From Hoplostethus atlanticus (lineage: Eukaryota; Chordata; Actinopteri; Trachichthyiformes; Trachichthyidae): a DNA stretch of 64,000 nt. Position numbers and translations under genes: made by a program. The notes under the pieces are model-generated. The model worked only from the letters and a program-made list of their open reading frames with translations. It had not been told where the DNA came from and did no database searches. Location: NCBI GenBank assembly GCA_034670405.1, contig JAXDDX010000005.1:4159001-4223000 (forward strand). Direction: 5' to 3'. Below are positions 33,525 to 45,266 of the stretch, in pieces. Every line of letters starts with the position of its first letter. Position 1 is the first letter of the stretch.

Positions 33525-33945
33525 GGGCAAAATTCTTGTGTCGGGCATGGTCAAGTTACTACTGACGTCACGTTGTATGATTTCTGGGTATTGACGTTCA
33601 AATAGTTTTCACACATTTACCCCGCAGTCACCGCCCATGCAGCTTTCACAGACTGATCTGAGCCGCCCCAATAACATCAAACATGTTTGATTTTTTACGA
33701 CCCGACATCTGCGGGGTCCTGAGCGAGTCCTGTGGTGCGTGGCGGATCGCAGACCACCAACAGCCAATGAGAGCTGAGTTTACAGTGAGGTAAGTCCGAT
33801 GTCTTGACGAGATTAAATGTTGGTGATTCCAGCTTTATCTGGGCAGGGCGCTTACTAGCTTCTGTTTAGGAGACACTTTGGGATTTTGCTCTTACATTTC
33901 GATTTGTCACTTCCTGTGTGGAGAAAGTTAGTTGGTATGAGAGAC
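33525..33945 (+). repeat. Family B-related repeat, distal part
   Basis: ACTGACGTCACGTTG and GATTTCTGGGTATTG match 20.53-20.57 kb in the same orientation. Further right, TCCAGCTTTATCTGGGCAG, GGCGCTTACT and GATTTGTCACTTCCTG match 15.13-15.21 kb, which belongs to a reverse copy. The mixed orientations suggest that the parts are inverted-repeat arms or that this is a composite. The boundary with copy 4 is unclear. Confidence 0.5.
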
Positions 33946-34985
33946 AAAGAACTGGTGGAAAACATCCATCCTTACAAGCGTGACGCAATGCATTTTCAAA
34001 CTCGAGGATTTTACAAGTCTTCTGGTGTGTCCTCAATCTTAGCTGTAGGCCATCTTATATCAGACCCGAGCAGAGCCAAGCTATGACCTCGCCCATCAGC
34101 TGCCTCACCCATCAGACCGCCTTTTTTTCTGGAAACTTCCAAATATTTAGTCTGAAAACATCTGTACAACAGGCTGCTCGTCATAAGGGCGAGAGAGACA
34201 CAAGGACAGACGACACCGCAAAACACAAACTCCGTCAGAGGAGGCAGAGTGAAATATGGCAATGGGGAGACTATTATGTAACAATTACAGAGCCTCCAGA
34301 GAGGGGTTTAATGAATGTTCATTGTTTTTTTCTTACCAAAACTATCCTAATTGATTGAACATTGTCATATTTTCACCCTCAGAGGACATTCAAAATGTCT
34401 TCAACGTTTGCCAAGAGCCTCTGAAACACTACATGGTAAAGAGAATGTTGCACAGAAGAAAGACAAATGAAGGTGGACGGATGAGAGGTCTTTTTAGGTG
34501 AGAGTTACATGAGACACACTGTGGGATGTCCCATCTCTCTGCTTGCATTAGGCCAAATCAAGAAAAAAAACTTTAACTTTAAATGAATCCAATTCAATCT
34601 GTATATCTTTACATTTGAAAGAGTGTTCTCAAAGCATGTATGTTTGAGGGTAAGCCTATTTAGAAAAGTAATGGGTGTCTGCACACATACATGGGTATCA
34701 GTTTTCTCCTCTCTTTCACCAGCTAATCTCCTCAGATTACCCCCACAGACCTGTCTCGGCTTTTACAAAAGCAGGAAGTTTGACAAATCTGAAGTGTAAA
34801 CCCCGCAGCACCGGTGGCTCTGTTCGCCGCGATGGTTTCTAAAGTCGCAGACAGTGAATCACTGGAGGTTTTTACAAAGAGGAAGCAGACGTTGTAAGCA
34901 GCACAGCAGCTATTCTGTTGTTAGAGACCGATCAAAGGAGATTTGAGTTGATGACAGCAAGTTGGAGACCATGGCATGGAGTGCG
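33946..34985. other. No recognisable gene
   Basis: Unique-looking sequence, short open frames only. Confidence 0.5.
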
Positions 34986-34989
34986 GAGT

Positions 34990-35024
<35 letters not shown>

Positions 35025-35375
35025 GCATTTGAGTATGTATGTGTAAGTGTATGCATGTGGGTGTGGGTGTCTATGTGCGCATGTGCATATGTTTGCATGG
35101 ATGTGTGGGCATGTGTAGGTGTGTGTGTGTCTGTGGACATGTGTGTGCATGTGTGTTAGTGAGTGTGTGTATGTGCCTATGTCTGCACATATGTGTTTGT
35201 GTGTGTGTGTGCATGCATGTGCGTGCTTGTGTGTATGCACGTGTTTGTATATGCATGCTTGTCCATGCGTTTGTATGCATACATGAGACACAAGTTATGT
35301 GTGTGTGCAAGTGTATGTGTGTGCATATATGCGTGTGTGTCTGTGTGTGTGTGCGTGAGAGAGTCTATGCGCACA
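34990..35375. repeat. TG-rich simple sequence, ~390 bp
   Basis: A pure (GT)n run at 34990-35022 passes into a long decayed TG-rich tract of TGTGTG, TGCATG and TGTATG words. It creates the long Cys/Val and His/Thr frames on both strands. Confidence 0.92.
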
Positions 35376-35469
35376 GCCATACGTCAGTCTGTGTGAACTG
35401 TGAATGGAGGTTCGTACACGTTGTGGTCCAGCTGCAGCTGACTTCCTGTCCACACAGCTGCCCCCTGTG

Positions 35470-35548
35470 TGGACAGCTGCCCCCCCCCCCCAACCCCCCC
35501 CACCCCGTCTCCCTCCACCGTCACCCGCCCGCCCCCCCCCCCCCCCAG
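35470..35548. repeat. C-rich tract
   Basis: Two poly-C runs (about 35.48 and 35.53 kb) in a C-rich background. Likely hard to sequence. Confidence 0.9.
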
Positions 35549-36317
35549 ACGTCCACGTTGTTTTTTTAAAGAAGTGATTTTAAAGATGACACAGATTTAG
35601 CAGCCTAGGCAGGTCAATACACAGTCTAGGAGCCCTGATGGTCTCCTCTCTGGTTTAAAGTGTGTTAGTCAGTGAAATCAGCTGCCGGTTGGAAAGAAAA
35701 CCTGCATATGCACAGCTCTCCGTGGCACATGATTTGAGAACACTGATCTATAATCTGAAATATAATTTAGTCCTTCGAACAGCCAATAAGCCTGCCTGAG
35801 GACCTCAGTGATGTAAGTGATCTTGTCTTTCTGTTCCAGTAACAAGCCTAGCTGCTGTGTGTTATATTAACACATAGCAGCCTTCCAACAAAACCAAACA
35901 CCCAAAGATGCTCTTCCTTTCCCGTTGATATGGTCTTTCAACAGAGAAATAGACGCAAAACTACTGTCAATGGAGGTTATTTGAGGTTATTCTTTTTTCT
36001 TTTACTTTCTTCTTTATTGTAACTACATGAATGCAATTTTCTTTCTTCACGAGCTGGATTTTATTTAACCTCCCATTTGTATCCATGTTATTGACTAAAC
36101 TAAACTAAACTAAAAAAAACTTGACGAGAAGCCTACAAATTTTCTGTATTATTTCATTATTTTTTCCAGTTATGTTGAGGAGTATTTACTTTGGTCAGTC
36201 CCACTGACAGAACACCCCCCCCCCCCCACACACACACACAGTGTGAAATATTTATTTCCTGGTGCTATTTCCTGCTCTTTCACTCTGTCAAAAAAACAAA
36301 CAATTGTTTTTGTTTTT
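35549..36317. other. No recognisable gene
   Basis: Unique-looking sequence with a poly-C/(CA)n patch at 36.21-36.24 kb. Confidence 0.5.
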
Positions 36318-36775
36318 ATTACATTACATTACATTACAGTCATTTAGCAGACGCTTTTATCCAAAGCGACTTACAATAAGTGCATTCAACATAGGTAGGC
36401 AAGAAAACTACTAGTCACCAGAAATCGTAAGTGCATTTCCTTCCTAAACAAGCAACTAAGAGCATAACTAGTGTTAAGGTAAGAGTGCAATAAGTTAGCA
36501 ACCTACTTTTCTTAAACAAATGAGACAAATAAGAGAATCAAATAAACAAGAGCTAAGACAAATAAGTGTATCAAATAAACAAGAGCCAATAAACAAGAGC
36601 TCAGACACATAATTGACGACAAATAGGCAAGGCTAAGAAGAAGGGTCAGGGTAGTGTTTCCTGCGGCGAAAGATGGGCAGCGACTCTGCTGTCCTGACAT
36701 CAGTGGGGAGTTCATTCCACCAAACTGTATCAAACTGTAAGGACAGAGTGAAAGAGTTCCAACCCTCCTAAGGAT
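36318..36775 (-). mobile_element. L2-clade LINE 3' end with ORF2 C-terminus
   Basis: Read on the reverse strand. A short coding stretch (about 36.77 down to 36.64 kb) gives WNSFTLSL, WWNELPTDVRTAESLPIFRR and RKHYPDPSS then stop. The VWNELP...FRRRLKTHLF line ends ORF2 of fish L2-type LINEs. A UTR follows, then AAGTCGCTTTGGATAAAAGC, which folds into a stem with a GGATA loop, then GTCTGCTAAATGAC and a tail of GTAAT pentamers. The GGATA-loop stem and pentamer tail are the 3' recognition structure described for the eel LINE UnaL2. Strongly 5'-truncated, as most LINE copies are. Confidence 0.88.
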
Positions 36776-37100
36776 AACATTTCCAGCAGAACTGACATAC
36801 CAATGTCTTATTTCATTCTTGTCAAAGGGAAAATCTTTGATCTTGCGCTACCTTGGCTTCCAATACGCACATCTATCCGCTGTTATCCCCCTTTGGTAGA
36901 TTTATTCAGGTTCGTGCAGCGAGGTAGCCAGGAGAAAGCACTTTAAGCTTACAGTGCTATATTCAGCCATGACAGAAACAAGGAAATGAGCCCAGTCACA
37001 GATGCAACGGGTTTAATGCAAAAGGCTCTTTTAGACTTTAACATTACCACAAACTGTCATCACACTGCAGATGATACATAACATGGTTTCAATTTCAGTT
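36776..37100. other. No recognisable gene
   Basis: Unique-looking sequence between the L2 end and a family A copy. Confidence 0.5.
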
Positions 37101-37468
37101 TACCAGGTTGACATTCGCCTTTTATTAAAAATCGGCTATTGACCAGTCAATGTTGTCCACCTCCAGTAGGATGGGTATGATGCATGTTGTTTGATTACAT
37201 TGACTTGTTATCATTGACTTTAACTGTATTTGACTATTTATGACATTGCCTTCATATTATTACTCAACCTTATTATTATCATCCTAGATTGCAATGAAGG
37301 TTTTTGGTGTCCCGTGATGTTTCAGAGGCTTTTCCACCCTGATAAGAATACAATTCTGGGTGAAAAACTGAATCCGTGTGATTAAAAAATAAAAAAAGTG
37401 GTTAATATATCAGGTATCAGCAACTTCAACCCAAAAATATCAACAAAAGCCCATACTGGCCAAACCCT
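37101..37468 (+). repeat. Family A interspersed repeat, copy 4
   Basis: CGCCTTTTATTAAAAATCGG, GTTGTCCACCTCCAG, TTTGATTACATTGAC, TTTCAGAGGCTTTTCCACC and ACAATTCTGGGTG follow the family order, ending GCCCATACTGGCCAAACCCT. Short subtype. Confidence 0.75.
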
Positions 37469-37609
37469 GTGTGTGTCTGTGCATGAATACATTGGAGAGT
37501 TGTTGATGTCCTTCACCACAATGTTACAGAGATTGCAGAGCGCCTTGTTGTGGCTTCTTTTAGGAAGTCGATGGACCTCAACACTCTCCAGGGGACCACC
37601 ATCTTCATC

Positions 37610-37696
37610 ATCTCTCTCTCTCTTTTCTCTCTTTTGTGTCGCTGTCTGTGAATGTGGTCAGCAAGTCGACTTCTCCTCTCTCTCTCTCTCTCTTTC
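37610..37696. repeat. (CT)n microsatellite, interrupted
   Basis: CT-rich tract with two purer CT runs separated by ~45 bp. Confidence 0.9.
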
Positions 37697-37699
37697 TCT

Positions 37700-39060
37700 G
37701 TCTGCTACTCTCTTTATTTTCTTGATCGCTGTTCTTTTCCCACACTGGCCCTGCAAGCGGCTTAGCCTTTAGCTCCGTGCAGCTGTGCATCATATTTTTT
37801 TCTTTGCTCGCATAATAATATCCTTTATTTCCTGTTGCGTCGTGAACTTTTGTTTTTAATCATCACATCCTTCGCAGATTGCGGATGACAGCATCCGAAG
37901 CTGAACAATTGTCGTTGTTTTACTGCAGCAGTTCTCAAAGGATGGCCCAGGGGCCCTCGGGACTCCTTGAGGGGGTCCTGGGAGAAAAGAAAAAGAGTGA
38001 TTTGTTTAATTTCTGTTATTTAATTACGTTGCGAAGTGATGTTAAGTTGCATCACTGTCAGGTGAGGGGTACCTCAGCCAAATGGGTCATATCATAGGGG
38101 ATTGTCGGAATGACAATCTGGCCAGCGTCTACTTTTCACTGCCGTTTACATCACACCGGCGAACGGGATCACGTGTATCAAGGCCTGGCTTTTTACAAGG
38201 CAATAAAAAAAAAAGCTGTGTTCACAACCTCCAAAAGGAAGAACATGCAGTGGATGCTGTGAGAGCAAATTTCCAGTTTTAATAACTATTGATTTTTCAA
38301 TGACAATTATTTGGTCTCGACAGCTGATATGGCTCTTGGGGCGGCTTGTCTGAACCAACCTGCACTTCTGATCTCTGTACTTCTTGCAACTTTTTCAGTA
38401 TTATTTTGAATTATATAACCCTTATTTGGGCGCACTCCAAGTCGATATCCCCTTCCCATACCGAACCTACTGGGAAGAAGTTACTGATTTATGTTTACCA
38501 GTCGTCACAGGGATTACCCAATTGCGTTGCTGGCGGATTACCAACACAAAGACGGAGCTGCCAGACTAATCTTATGACGTGTTTTATACGTACGTGACGC
38601 CTAATTCCACTTTAATGCCTCTCGAAACTATTGTTTGGGTAAAAATTGGGAATATGGAGCATTTATCAATCGTTCAAAAAGGACACTAACATAGCTTGCA
38701 CCCCCAAATCTTCCTCCTCCTCCTCTGACGGTACGAGTGTGTTTAGTGCTGTATGATTCGTATACCCAGGGCCTGCTCATTGAACATGGGTTTGTGTGAT
38801 ATTGTGCCCTGCCGTAGAGGAGTACTAAGTGTTGTCTGGGAAAAACCGAGACAGGACAATGAGGAATCAAAGGCTGGCAGCACTCACAGGGAATTATGTA
38901 AAGAATGCTGAAATAAAGACGTCTGCACCATCATAAAAGGACAAAAACCAAAGGAGAGGAAAGGGAAGGGAGTCAAGCATGTTAAAAAAATTGAACAAGT
39001 GCTGATCTCCTACTCCTCCCCTTATTCAGCTCTCACTCTCCTTTTTTCTCCCCCCTTTCC
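37700..39060. other. No recognisable gene
   Basis: Unique-looking sequence. Short frames at 38.38-38.57 kb show no family resemblance. Confidence 0.5.
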
Positions 39061-39075
39061 ACCTCCCTCCTCCAG

Positions 39076-39097
39076 CCCCCCCCCCCCCCCCCCCCCC
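39076..39097. repeat. Poly-C run
   Basis: About 22 consecutive C, in a pyrimidine-rich region. Confidence 0.95.
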
Positions 39098-39187
39098 TCT
39101 CGCTTTCTTTTACTCCTCTAGTCCAGGGCTTTGTCAAGAGGATGGAAAAGTACTGGAGTGTCTTGCCAGCCCCGGAGAGACTGAGAC

Positions 39188-39191
39188 AGAC

Positions 39192-39233
<42 letters not shown>

Positions 39234-39248
39234 ACACACACACACACA
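39188..39248. repeat. (GA)n-(CA)n compound microsatellite
   Basis: CAGA units, then about 18 GA units, then about 9 CA units. Confidence 0.95.
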
Positions 39249-39413
39249 GAGAGATTTCTTATCTCGCTCGTCCTGCTTTCGGTGGACTGGCTGACCAGAA
39301 CCAGAGCTGCTGGACGGATCTGGCTGGCATTCCTAGAAACCAGAGCCTCGTTTTCATCTGCCACTGCTTCCCTGCCACTGCCAGCAAGTCAGGATGTTTC
39401 AGGAAGATGACAT

Positions 39414-39416
<3 letters not shown>

Positions 39417-39472
<56 letters not shown>
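39417..39472. repeat. (CA)n microsatellite
   Basis: About 28 CA units without interruption. Confidence 0.97.
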
Positions 39473-39473
<1 letters not shown>

Positions 39474-39799
39474 GTGTATTAAGGTGGCCCTCTTAAGGGA
39501 GTGGTTATTGCCATGGGGCTGCGGCCCCTGGTGAGAGATAAAGAAAACACTAGATAATGGGGGTGCTTAGCCAGTAACAGGCTAGTGGTACCAGTTACTG
39601 CAGATGCCCCCCCCCCCACCCACACACACACACACACAGACACACACACACTCACCACCGATGTAAACTAAACACAGCAAAGCCACGGTGGAAGATTAGG
39701 GGGAGGAAATAAATGCAGCCATGAGAGAGGTGATCCCATGTTAAATATACACCGGGAGGGAGACTCTCACGCTGGGAAAGCCCGCTAACCCTGGGAAGT

Positions 39800-39847
39800 G
39801 TGTGTGGGTGTGAGTGTGTGTGTGTGTGTGTGTGGTGGGGGGGGGTC
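39800..39847. repeat. (GT)n tract and G run
   Basis: TGTGTGGG-type words, about 9 GT units, then a run of G. Confidence 0.9.
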
Positions 39848-39909
39848 CTCTTGTGTGGGGCTCTGCAAAGCCATACAAAGTTATCAAAATCACTGTTTCA
39901 GGGCAGAGT

Positions 39910-39910
<1 letters not shown>

Positions 39911-39973
<63 letters not shown>
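39911..39973. repeat. (CA)n microsatellite
   Basis: About 31 uninterrupted CA units. With the (GT)n at 39.8 kb it forms an inverted dinucleotide pair ~70 bp apart. Confidence 0.97.
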
Positions 39974-39975
<2 letters not shown>

Positions 39976-40280
39976 AAGGGACATGTTGAACGCACTAAAA
40001 CAAAAGTTAATTCGTCACAGCTCTGAATTCTGACAAAATTCTGACAGATTTTTCATTATTTCCTACTGCATACATTTGTTATATTTTCATTCCTGTTTTG
40101 TTTGTCTCAGTATGTTCTCTGTATGCTGTTATTTTGCACATGCACATTATGCTGTAATTGATTTTTTCATACTTTTCATTCATACATTTCCATTTTTAAA
40201 TTGTGAGTTGCGTCATATTTACTACCACCAATTTGCTATATTCTTAATACTATTCCAATTTTCTGTATCCTTTCACTGTT

Positions 40281-40307
40281 TTACTGCAGCAACACGTGCT
40301 GCAGTAA
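40281..40307. repeat. Short hairpin, 11-bp stem
   Basis: TTACTGCAGCA pairs with TGCTGCAGTAA around a 5-base loop. No T-run follows and no role is claimed. Confidence 0.8.
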
Positions 40308-41012
40308 CACGCCATGGACAAAGAGGGCACTGTCGCGCTATTGGCAGTGATAGTGATTAGCGAGGGGAGAGTGTGTCGGAGAATGTATTTCTACACGGTG
40401 TCTGAGCTCAGGGTGACCAGCGGAGCTAATCTCCACCTGATGGGAACATTAGCTTTATTGTCAGAAGCCCCTGTGTGAACAGGAGGAATGCAATGAAACT
40501 AAGGAGACTGAATTACCTGCTGCCTCCCTGAAACAGGAGCCTCTCATCACCGGCCGTGTGTGTGTGTGTTGTGTGTGTGTGTGTGTGTGAACGGCCTCAC
40601 TTGTGAGACCATAAAGTCATGGTCTCAGGCTCGTCTCAATCTCAGATCTAATTTGCCTCCGTCTTGTCTCAGCCTCGGATATTGGTCTTGAATTTCCTGC
40701 CGGTGGACAAATGGACTGGGACTGAGGTGTGTCTGTGTGAGGCTGACCTGTCGGAGACCCCCCACCGGACAAGAAAATTCTCTCTATGTGGCGGTGTTTG
40801 ACAATATGAAGAGGAGTTACAGTTTCACTGACTCGGTAGATCAGGCCTCCATTGTTTCAGCGGGATAAGCTGCTTAGCTGTGGGAGTCGTGCTCGGTGGT
40901 GGTGGTGTGGGGAGCGAGAAGTGGCTCCATGCCCAGTCAAGATGGCCATACCCTTCCAAGACCCTGTCCACCTATTCCCAGTGATCTCCGGATCACTGAA
41001 GAGGCAGCGGCT

Positions 41013-41471
41013 AGGGTTAGACCGATATACGGGGCCGATATTGGCCTTTTATAAAGAATCAGATCTGGTCCAGGCGGTGTTGTCCACCTATGCGGGAATA
41101 TGTTTTATTCTTATTCTGGGTTTCACTGGAGAATTTTAGTGTCCCGTGGTGTAAATGCTGTTTCAGGGGCTTTTCCACCCTGGCAAAATTCTGGGGAAAA
41201 CACTGAATAATTTTATACCATGGAAATAGTCAAATTGAAACTGAATATTGGGGGGAAAAAAGGAGCTTCAATCCAAAAATATCAGTATCAGCCTTCAAAA
41301 ACCTCAGCTCCAAAGACCTCAGCTACCAGACCCAGACATGAATCAGCTTTTATTGTGTGGCCATAAAGGAACGACTGCAAGAGTCTGTAGTCTATCTGAC
41401 ACTGGCGATGACTAATCCAAAAATAACCATTCCTGTATCGGCCTTCGAAAGCCTTTATATTGGTCGAACCC
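41013..41471 (+). repeat. Family A interspersed repeat, copy 5
   Basis: Best-preserved ends in the window: it starts AGGGTTAGACCGATATACGG and ends TATATTGGTCGAACCC, giving clear inverted termini. CGGC occurs on both sides near the ends, but no exact target duplication could be fixed. The 3' block occurs about 1.5 times (ATCAGTATCAGCCTTCAAAA at 41.28 kb, then again near 41.44 kb), suggesting an internal duplication or a nested fragment. Confidence 0.82.
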
Positions 41472-41489
41472 CGGCATCGACCACCTCGG

Positions 41490-42600
41490 TGTGACCTCTC
41501 CCCGTTCAGAGACGGCCTTGCCCACCTGTCGACCGTCTGACACCAGCGCCGTCGCCGCCACCCTTCACATCATAAAACATTCGGTGTAGACAGCGACACA
41601 CGCTTGATCTCATCATTAAAGCCGGCGACAGGCCACGAGGCCACGTTCCGAGGGGTTTACCCTAAGAATAGATGACAGAGGGCAGGTACCCGTTCTGATT
41701 GGCCGCATTGCACTTCACTCACCCGAGCTGAGAAAAGGTTAAGGGAAAGGCCTCCTCCATTGCGACCTTTACGCTCCGCACGTCCCTCTCCCCGGCACCC
41801 AAGACTCGCATTGACCGGGAGCGCTTGTCACATAATCTATTTTGAGCGGATCACGCTGTGAAAGTTAAAGATATTTTCAATTACAGTGGGGAGCAAGCCG
41901 AGCTCCACGCGGACAGCGAGCCTCGCCTCGGAAAGCATTTGAATTACCTATCGATCTAGAGCGCTTCTATTTCAAACCTTGTGTGTTAGTCTGCTACTCC
42001 GAGGCCCCCGCTGTGCCGCAACTACTTTCATTGCCGGCCAGCCACGGTCTTATGAAATTTCGTGCAAATCTCTGTGCACAGAAAATGATGTTTTCCCCCA
42101 CCATGAAAGGATTACGATTGAGGAGACACGACACGAAATCAGGTTAGTTTGACATTGAAATATCGCCGTGGAGGTGTGGATACATTTACCTTCAACTCCA
42201 ATGTTTTAAGTTTCAATGTTTTTCTGATTTATGACCAAAACCTAGCCCTAACCCCACCCTTAACCAAAAGTGTTTTACTTGCTGAACTTAACTGTTAGCT
42301 AACCATTTCGCGCCGGCAGACGCTCCGCCCCTCGCGCCTCCTCCCTCCTCGTCCTCAACAGAAAAAAAGCAGAGGGAGGAAAGAATGAGGAAGAAGAAAG
42401 AAATGGGAATGAAGGAGGCAAACCGGCTTTCTCTCTATGGCACCTAAGTAGCTTAAGCAGCCTTAATCTTTACTCCCCATCCCTCGGCCAGATCAAAGCC
42501 GGCTTCTACCTTTCGGATCTGGCTCCTCAATTAGATGGATTAGTATCAAATTGAGTTTTGATTTGCTCCCCGGTGTGACACTCTCTGCAGGGTGGCATAG
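41490..42600. other. Unique sequence; candidate conserved non-coding DNA
   Basis: About 1.1 kb without any repeat family seen elsewhere and with balanced base composition. Blocks at 41.80-42.17 kb and 42.42-42.57 kb have the look of vertebrate conserved non-coding elements (AT-rich homeobox-like words such as CATTTGAATTACC next to GC-rich ones). No coding frame of note. Conservation cannot be tested here. Confidence 0.22.
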
Positions 42601-42673
42601 CGGGGAGGGAGAGCACGTGAGGGGCCCAAATACATACAATGCTCCCATGGGTGGGGGGGGGCGGATAGGGGAA

Positions 42674-42719
42674 AAGGAGGCCCTCATCACTGGGAGGCCC
42701 TCATCACTGGGAGGCCCCG
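42674..42719. repeat. 19-bp tandem duplication
   Basis: GGAGGCCCTCATCACTGG-type unit twice in a row, with a third partial GGAGGCCCC. Confidence 0.85.
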
Positions 42720-42884
42720 GAAACATGCCTTAATGGGTCCTCAGAGACATTCTTCAGGAACAATAGGTAGCGGCTCTTTTTTTCCTCCCCGTCTGCTTTC
42801 CCTTGCGTTTTGAACCGTTGCAGAAGTGGGGAAAGGATGATTGCCAAAGGACTTCATACCCAAAACATTTTTTTTTAAATTGTC

Positions 42885-43345
42885 ATTAAGGTAGACCTAA
42901 TTTATTGCTAGGCTTTTGTCACTTTTGTGCATCCATGTGCATGTTTTTGTATGGTTTCATCTGTTTTCTGCATGCTCATATGCATGCAATTCAAATGTTT
43001 CTGTGCTAAATTGGACACAATTAGGCCCGGCTGTGCTGTAATGGAAAATTAAGGTAGAACTCCTTCACTCCTCCTTTCAGACATGTTGCTTTTGTGCATT
43101 CCTATGCACGTGTTGCATGCGTGTGCAAGTGCTTTTGTGTGCCTCTCATATGTGCAAACTGAAGACATTTAGTCCTAACCCATGCTTTTTATGAAAGTTA
43201 GTTTCTGCATTCATGAAAGTTAAGGTAAAACTCATTTGCTCCAAGCCTTTCAGTCACGCCGCTTTTGTGCATCCATGTGCACGTGTTTACATCTGCTCTG
43301 GTGTGCATGTGCATACTCATATATGTATGCAATCCATTCTTTGCT
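42885..43345. repeat. Old tandem repeat, three units of ~163-171 bp
   Basis: Units start at about 42885, 43048 and 43219, each with TTAAGGTA(G/A)A. Each continues with a CTTTCAG-like word, then GCTTTTGTGCATCC(A/T) ATGTGCACGTGTT-like, a CATATG(T/C)-A-TGCAA word and TTTAGTCC/GCTAAA-like sequence. The third unit is shorter. Divergence is high, so the array is old and no longer homogenised. Confidence 0.75.
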
Positions 43346-43349
43346 AAAG

Positions 43350-45205
43350 AACGGCGACACGGGGGACATGAAAACCTGCCCCCTTTACACGCTAATAAAT
43401 TGTGTTTTTATCCGGGGTGGAATAAATAGCTGGAAGCAAGCTGACAGCTCTCATTGTTTTACTCTCATTCTTTACTTTTTTTTTTTTATTGTAGAAACCC
43501 AACCTCAAGTCAGCAGTAGAGTAATAGAAAAACGAGTGAGATATGTTGGGGGTGAAAAAGAAGGTTAGGCGATAGATGTGTGAGAATGGAGGTGTAGGAT
43601 ATGGAGAGGGGGAATGGGGTGTTTTGTTAGCATCGATCAGCTTCAGTTGCTCCTCAATCCTCCCCGGAATGAGAGTGCGGTGGGAGGAGGAGAACTCTGA
43701 TTCGCCCTCTTGCTGAAAGGTAGATTACAAGACAAAGACTGCGCGAGAGAGAGAGAGAGAGAGAGAGGGCAGAGAGAAAGATTAACAGACGGCAGGGATG
43801 AAGGCAGAAGAAAGGAGAGAGAATGAATCTTGGGAAACAAGAGCCAGTAAAGGAAGGAGACAGGGAGACAAATATTAAAAGTGTGGAGCAACTGAAATAA
43901 ACTTCGGCTCTCTGACCCAAATTTCTCTCTTATCTCTATTTTAAGTCTATTTGCAGAATGTCTCCCACCCACCCACACACACACGCACACACACTGTAAT
44001 CATTCGCTGTGACATCACTAGCGACATCAGAGTGAGAAAGCTGGGAATCGAGTTTGACGTGACACCGGGGACGTCTGCGTCAACCTCAAAAACTGCATCA
44101 TCCCCTATCACTAGCGAAACTGCATGCAATATGGTCCTGGTGAAAAAAAATAAAATAAATAAAACTTCCTCCTTAGCGATATCGTAGTGGCCTGACCTCA
44201 GGAATGTTTGAGTGATGCAAGTCAAGCCCATTAAGCAGCATCGGTGGATGTGAGTCTACATGTTTAGTCAGAGGAGGAGCGACTCAAAGTAAATAAAGAT
44301 GGCGCGAGTCATGCTGACACGTGTTGAGGTGTGTAGGTGTGAACGTTGTCTGCTTTATTTACACTGGCTTTTGCTCGTCATTGTCTACTGCAGTCATCCC
44401 TTTATCTCAATGCAACAAGACCTGATTCATATTATCAGAGATTGTATTGCACAATTAGAAATTGAATGCAATGAATGAGATTTATCTGAGATTTTTTGCT
44501 ATAATCTCAAATTCACAAGCCCACGGGGTGCGCCGACTGAGTTTTGGTCATTTTGTGGCCAGAGGCGAACGGTGCCCCTGCGGCACAGTTGGAAGCAGGG
44601 TTGGATTAGAAGTAACACATTATCAGTAGGTGTGGTAACCCTATGACCAATCAAATGAGCTCTTTTCCTTCCCTTTAAAAGTAGTGCGCTTTCTACCACA
44701 GCGCTCTGACAATTTGGTAATGATGAGGATGAGTTAGTGATGATAAACCGTATGCTAAAATACCCTCTCCCTTTCAGACTCTGGACCCATTCGCAATGAC
44801 CTCACTAGTGCTGCCAGCTCAATCTCCAACTATCTGACTTACTCACACTCAAAAGCATCATCCCCGGTATCACCATCACCATTACGGTCACTGTCTCTAA
44901 CTGCACGCACTGTAATCAACATAGGATGAAAGATTTTCCTGAATGTGGGGGTGGGACGTCAGTTATATTCCTGTTAGACCTGTGTTTTGTCAATGTCTGT
45001 TTTATAAGCAGATGGGTAGAGTCAGTATCTCATCCTTTGCATAGTTCTCTTTAAAGGAGGGACGGTGTTTATAATTGCTCACAAACAAATTCTTGACCAT
45101 GGATGAATCAAAAGCGTGGTTGAAAGAAGAGGTCTGAATGAACCTGTGGTCAGTTCAGGACACAGCTTACATTTCTCTTTTACTCAAAAAGGTAAAGTAG
45201 CCTAG
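43350..45205. other. No recognisable gene
   Basis: Unique-looking sequence with a (GA)n tract at 43748-43770. Two near-identical 'CATCACTAGCGA' words at 44.01 and 44.11 kb were noted without explanation. Confidence 0.5.
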
Positions 45206-45210
45206 ACTGC

Positions 45211-45211
45211 C

Positions 45212-45266
<55 letters not shown>
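45211..45266. repeat. (ATCT)n microsatellite
   Basis: About 13-14 uninterrupted ATCT units. Confidence 0.97.

Noticed and set aside
35039-35569. 176-codon forward frame rich in Cys and Val
   Set aside because: Entirely explained by decayed TG-rich simple sequence and the following C-rich tract.
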